Source: Candidatus Cloacimonadota bacterium (lineage in GTDB: Bacteria > Cloacimonadota > Cloacimonadia > Cloacimonadales > Cloacimonadaceae). Taken from it: DNA of 9,493 nt. Below, one piece after another: positions 7,472-9,493 of the stretch. Made by a program: the position numbers and the translations under genes. The first letter of the stretch is position 1. Each line of letters starts with the position of its first letter. The stretch lies in NCBI GenBank assembly GCA_012519465.1, contig JAAYQD010000307.1:1-9493 (forward strand). The letters run 5' to 3'. The notes below the pieces were generated by a model. The model was not told the DNA's origin and did no database searches. It saw nothing but the letters and a program-made list of their open reading frames with translations.

Positions 7472-7475
7472 ATAG

Positions 7476-7916
7476 ATGACTAAACAAGACTTAGAAATCC
7501 ATGAATCTCCTGCAGTTATTAAACACATTGAGATTTTGCAGGGAATCATCACTCGAATGGCTGGAAACAGCGCAGCCTGTAAAACATGGGCATTAACAAT
7601 AGTAACAGGTATAATAGCTTTGTTTTACAATAATGGATTCCCCATATTGCTTGGCACGATCCCTGTTGTTTTTTTCTTTATTTTAGATTCGTTTTATTTA
7701 GGACTTGAAAGCCATTTTAGAGATCTGCATAAGGAATTTGTAGAAAAATTGAATGTAAGTAAACTTGATATCAGAGACATATACACCATTAAGTCCAAAC
7801 GTAGTTTTCGTATTCATCTGAGTTTCGTATGGTACGGAATGAAGTCATTTTCCACGCTGTTTTATTATCCCCCAATTATAGTGGTCTTAGTTGTTGTTCT
7901 ATTATTGTGTAAATAG
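7476..7916 (+). CDS. small membrane protein of the TIR cassette
   Basis: The 146-residue protein has three hydrophobic segments: about 36-52 (TWALTIVTGIIALFY), 55-77 and 128-145, the last running to the C-terminus. RMAGNSAACKTW (27-38) before the first segment and ILDSFYLGLESHFRDLH after the second look like conserved family signatures. I recall similar small membrane proteins next to bacterial TIR genes. There is no signal peptide, and the N-terminal 30 residues are probably cytoplasmic. The SD is strong (AGGAGG, 4 nt before the ATG). The gene lies 22 nt before the ThsB-like TIR gene with a matching SD, so the three last genes form one translational unit. The likely role is an inner-membrane effector or anchor answering a TIR-made signal; this is inference, since no ligand-binding domain can be seen. 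Confidence 0.85.
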   Translation: MTKQDLEIHESPAVIKHIEILQGIITRMAGNSAACKTWALTIVTGIIALFYNNGFPILLGTIPVVFFFILDSFYLGLESHFRDLHKEFVEKLNVSKLDIRDIYTIKSKRSFRIHLSFVWYGMKSFSTLFYYPPIIVVLVVVLLLCK

Positions 7917-7938
7917 CATTAATCACTAGGAGGATCAA

Positions 7939-8238
7939 ATGCCTAAAAGACAGGTGTTCTACAGCTTTCACTATGCTAATGACGTTTTTAGGGTTCAACA
8001 CATTAGGAACATCGGTGCTATCGAAGATAATAAACCAGTATCCGAGAATAATTGGGAGGATGTGAAGAGAAAGGGGGATGAAGGTATAAAGAGATGGATT
8101 AATGATAATATGTACTACCGCTCTTGTGTGATAGTTCTGATCGGAGCAGAAACGGCTAACCGCAAGTGGGTTAGATACGAAATCCAGAAAGCGTGGGAGG
8201 ATAAAAAGGGTTGCTGGGTATCTATATACATAACCTAA
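7939..8238 (+). CDS. ThsB-like TIR protein, N-terminal frame (frameshifted)
   Basis: This frame encodes 99 residues before a TAA. It begins MPKRQVFYSFHY, with the first-strand signature of the ThsB/DUF1863 TIR family. It continues with NWEDVKRKGDEGIKRWI, CVIVLIGAETANRKW and VRYEIQKAW, where E81 is the expected catalytic glutamate. ThsB enzymes convert NAD to a cyclic ADP-ribose-type signal in Thoeris defence. After K90 the frame reads GCWVSIYIT and stops, while the -1 frame supplies the expected GLLGIYIHN. Joining the two gives a 162-residue protein. AGGAGG lies 5 nt before the ATG. As read, the product would keep the Glu but lose the last strands and helices. It is either inactivated by a one-base deletion, a sequencing error in the A5G3 tract, or a recoded gene. 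Confidence 0.88.
   Translation: MPKRQVFYSFHYANDVFRVQHIRNIGAIEDNKPVSENNWEDVKRKGDEGIKRWINDNMYYRSCVIVLIGAETANRKWVRYEIQKAWEDKKGCWVSIYIT
8195..8211 (+). other. -1 frameshift site in the ThsB-like TIR gene
   Basis: The frames meet at GAT AAA AAG GGT, inside A5G3 (8203-8210). A -1 shift after the AAG codon (8206-8208) restores KKGLLGIYIHN. GGGAGG at 8195-8200 is SD-like and 5 nt upstream of AAG. The heptamer is T AAA AAG, not the classical A AAA AAG, and the best downstream hairpin (TGTCC/GGACA, 8241-8258) starts 32 nt away, so programmed shifting is not well supported. Confidence 0.75.
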
Positions 8239-8426
8239 ATTGTCCTAGAAATGGGACATGCACTAAGGGAGATAATCCTTTTGACCACTTAGCATTCAAG
8301 GACGGAACCAAACTATCGAGCAAAGTAAAATGCTATAATCCCAGTCCCTATAATGCATACAAAGATATCAGAGACAATCTTGAAGCATGGGTTGAAGAAG
8401 CTATTCAAGCTTCATATAGGAGGTGA
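8211..8426 (+). CDS. ThsB-like TIR protein, C-terminal frame
   Basis: This is the continuation of the TIR gene in the -1 frame. It gives 71 residues if counted from TTG 8211, or 72 if joined at GGG 8208. LGIYIHNLNC, GDNPFDHLAF and LEAWVEEAIQAS match the ThsB-type C-terminal half, including the NPFD turn. TTG 8211 lies 10 nt after GGGAGG, so weak internal initiation is possible, but this piece is unlikely to fold alone. It ends in AGG AGG TGA (stop 8424-8426), whose last codons form the SD of the next gene. There is no sign of decay beyond the single shift: the frame is clean and family-like to its end. Confidence 0.78.
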   Translation: MLGIYIHNLNCPRNGTCTKGDNPFDHLAFKDGTKLSSKVKCYNPSPYNAYKDIRDNLEAWVEEAIQASYRR

Positions 8427-8428
8427 TA
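8418..8428 (+). promoter_or_regulatory. full-consensus SD of the second TIR gene
   Basis: AGGAGG (8418-8423) is followed by TGATA and ATG 8429. AGGAGGTGA is nearly the full complement of the 16S rRNA tail, and the TGA is also the stop of the preceding gene. It favours ATG 8429 over GTG 8423 and implies coupled translation. Confidence 0.75.
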
Positions 8429-9190
8429 ATGTATAGAGGATTTAACATAAAGGGTATTAAGTTTGACGATGGAAGAAGTTTGTATGATTTAGGAAAAGCT
8501 CAATCAGTGGAACACAATGCAGCTATTGCGCAAGAGTTAAACAGATTCATTCTTGGCAACGGTAAAATTGATGGAACAAAAATGCAAAGCAATTGGTTTC
8601 CAACAATAAAAGCGGATATTTTTCTTTCACACTCTCACAAGGATTTAGATCTGGCTATTAAGCTAGCAGGCTGGCTTAAGGATAGATTTGGATTAAACAC
8701 TTTTATAGATTCTTCGGTGTGGGGTTGTTCCAATGATTTACTAAAGAAAATTGACGATAAATACTGCACAAGGATAACAGATGGTCTTTATGATTACGAA
8801 AAGCTAAAAGCTTCTTCAAGTCATGTTCACATGATGCTCGCTAGTGCACTAACAATGATGATCGATAAAGCAGAATGCTTGTTCTTCTTGAACACCCCTA
8901 GTTCCTTATCTGTAGATAATATTAAGCAAAAAACAATGTCACCTTGGATATATTTTGAATTAACGACTAGCCGGTTTATCAGAAAACCTATTCCAGATAG
9001 GAGAATTCAAAAGGTAATAACAGAAGAATACGCAATCATAAAAAAGGCTGAATTGAACATAGAATACACAGTTGTATTTACTGATTTTGTCACATTAGGT
9101 GCTGATGAACTCAATGCGTGGTCTGGCAGAATAGGCAAAAAGGGGATTGAAACTTTGGATATATTGTATGATTTACATCCTTTAATCTAA
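8429..9190 (+). CDS. second TIR-domain protein
   Basis: The product is 253 residues from ATG 8429. The first ~60 residues (MYRGFNIKGIKFDDGRSLYD and on) are not a known domain. The TIR domain begins ADIFLSHSHKD (about 62-72), with WLKDRFGLNTFIDSSVWG (82-99) as the next strand-loop and WIYFELTTS (174-182), where E177 is at the position of the catalytic NADase glutamate. A long insert with HMMLASALTMM (about 134-144) lies between them. This is the SHSHxD-type TIR_2 branch, different from the ThsB branch of its neighbour, so the two TIRs are not simple duplicates. It may hydrolyse or cyclise NAD, either as the effector or as a second signal maker; this is inference. It starts 2 nt after the preceding stop and ends 7 nt before the stop of the converging phage gene. 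Confidence 0.85.
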   Translation: MYRGFNIKGIKFDDGRSLYDLGKAQSVEHNAAIAQELNRFILGNGKIDGTKMQSNWFPTIKADIFLSHSHKDLDLAIKLAGWLKDRFGLNTFIDSSVWGCSNDLLKKIDDKYCTRITDGLYDYEKLKASSSHVHMMLASALTMMIDKAECLFFLNTPSSLSVDNIKQKTMSPWIYFELTTSRFIRKPIPDRRIQKVITEEYAIIKKAELNIEYTVVFTDFVTLGADELNAWSGRIGKKGIETLDILYDLHPLI

Positions 9191-9202
9191 TCTTTGATTA
9201 GA
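9186..9202. terminator. convergent palindrome with both stop codons
   Basis: TCTAATC (9186-9192), TTT, GATTAGA (9196-9202) is a perfect 7-bp inverted repeat with a 3-nt loop. The TAA of the TIR gene (9188-9190) and the TAA of the phage gene (9200-9198) lie in opposite arms. It could act as a weak two-way terminator, but the stem is AT-rich and there is no T-run. Confidence 0.3.
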
Positions 9203-9493
9203 CTACTGTAGTCGTTGTCCTACACTTCCAATGAAACGGTGGGAATGGAGTATGCGCTCCGGACACGCCAACAGGATTCATCTCTGAGTCGTATTCGATC
9301 TGATCGTCTTTGATCCAAGGTGAGAGGGCTTTGATGTATTCACGGGCATCATCTAGGCTGTTGGACTTGGTATCCAGAGCCATGAGATTATCCATCACTT
9401 CCAAGGCATCGTTCAGGGGATAGACTTTGTCTTGAGCAGCCAATGCCCGGCAGATATCACTGGTGCGGTCATCCAGGATCACCACGAGCTTAT
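9198..9493 (-). CDS. phage Mu gpF/SPP1 gp7-like head protein, C-terminal part
   Basis: The frame is open at the right window edge, so only the last ~98 residues are seen; the GTG at 9485 is not a credible start. ILDDRTSDICRAL and, near the end, PPFHWKCRTTT are the two cysteine-containing signatures of the Mu F/SPP1 gp7 minor head domain, which takes part in head assembly. The segment between them (KVYPLNDALEVMDN, DDAREYIKALSPWIKDD) is longer than in many relatives. The protein ends only 7 residues after the CR motif; this may be its natural end or a trimmed C-terminus. It is the only phage gene in the window and faces the TIR operon tail to tail. Confidence 0.8.
   Translation of the reverse strand, partial: KLVVILDDRTSDICRALAAQDKVYPLNDALEVMDNLMALDTKSNSLDDAREYIKALSPWIKDDQIEYDSEMNPVGVSGAHTPFPPFHWKCRTTTTVV

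Noticed and set aside
8241..8258. TGTCC/GGACA hairpin as a frameshift stimulator
   Set aside because: Only 5 bp with an 8-nt loop, and it starts 32 nt after the shift codon, too far for a normal stimulator.
5860..9190. Classification as CBASS, BREX or DISARM
   Set aside because: No cyclase (CD-NTase), PglZ, BrxC or DrmB-like protein is visible anywhere in the window.
1..9493. CRISPR array, tRNA, rRNA or insertion sequence
   Set aside because: No regularly spaced repeats, cloverleaf-like tRNA ends, transposase motifs or terminal inverted repeats were seen on reading both strands.

Overview
The window is a bacterial defence island of about 9.5 kb, made of a restriction-modification (R-M) operon followed by a TIR-rich signalling-type operon, and it ends at a phage structural gene. 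No gene fixes the species. Shine-Dalgarno sites are strong and frequent (AGGAGG before three genes), the R-M genes are moderate in GC and C-rich in codon third positions, and the second half is AT-rich. This suggests an SD-using, moderate-GC, probably anaerobic or environmental bacterium. A Cloacimonadota-like host is a guess from protein style only. The strong SD sites argue against Bacteroidota.

Region 1 (2-5688, + strand) is a four-gene R-M operon. It encodes, in order, a stand-alone HsdR-N-type PD-(D/E)XK nuclease cut by the window's left edge, a short SAM-binding methyltransferase-like protein without an NPPY motif, an Eco57I-type N6-adenine methyltransferase with NPPY, and an 837-residue GIY-YIG/SF2-helicase fusion. 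The last three genes overlap by 11 and 8 bp. Both overlaps use an almost identical start context, GGAGCTTGCC(C/G)ATGC. The middle of the NPPY methyltransferase (about 2214-3058) is clearly more AT-rich than its two ends, which looks like a swapped target-recognition segment.

Region 2 (5689-7442, + strand) opens with a short stretch holding one or two tiny ORFs. It then encodes a protein with an RHxxE motif that may be HEPN-like, and a zinc-ribbon/winged-helix protein with a C-terminal nucleoside deoxyribosyltransferase/TIR-like domain. The function of the pair is unknown. Its composition and placement point to defence or abortive infection.

Region 3 (7443-9190, + strand) is a compact cassette with a candidate TATAAT box and AGGAGG before each gene. 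It encodes a small membrane protein, a ThsB-like TIR protein and a second, larger TIR protein. The ThsB-like gene is split by a single -1 frameshift at an A5G3 tract, with family-like sequence continuing in the new frame. The cassette resembles Thoeris in its TIR component but has no recognisable ThsA (no SIR2-SLOG or macro domain). A Thoeris-like system with a small membrane effector is the most interesting hypothesis here.

Region 4 (9198-9493, - strand) is the C-terminal end of a phage Mu gpF/SPP1 gp7-type head protein. It converges on the TIR operon with a 7-nt gap, and both stop codons lie in one small palindrome. The island may therefore sit inside or against a prophage.
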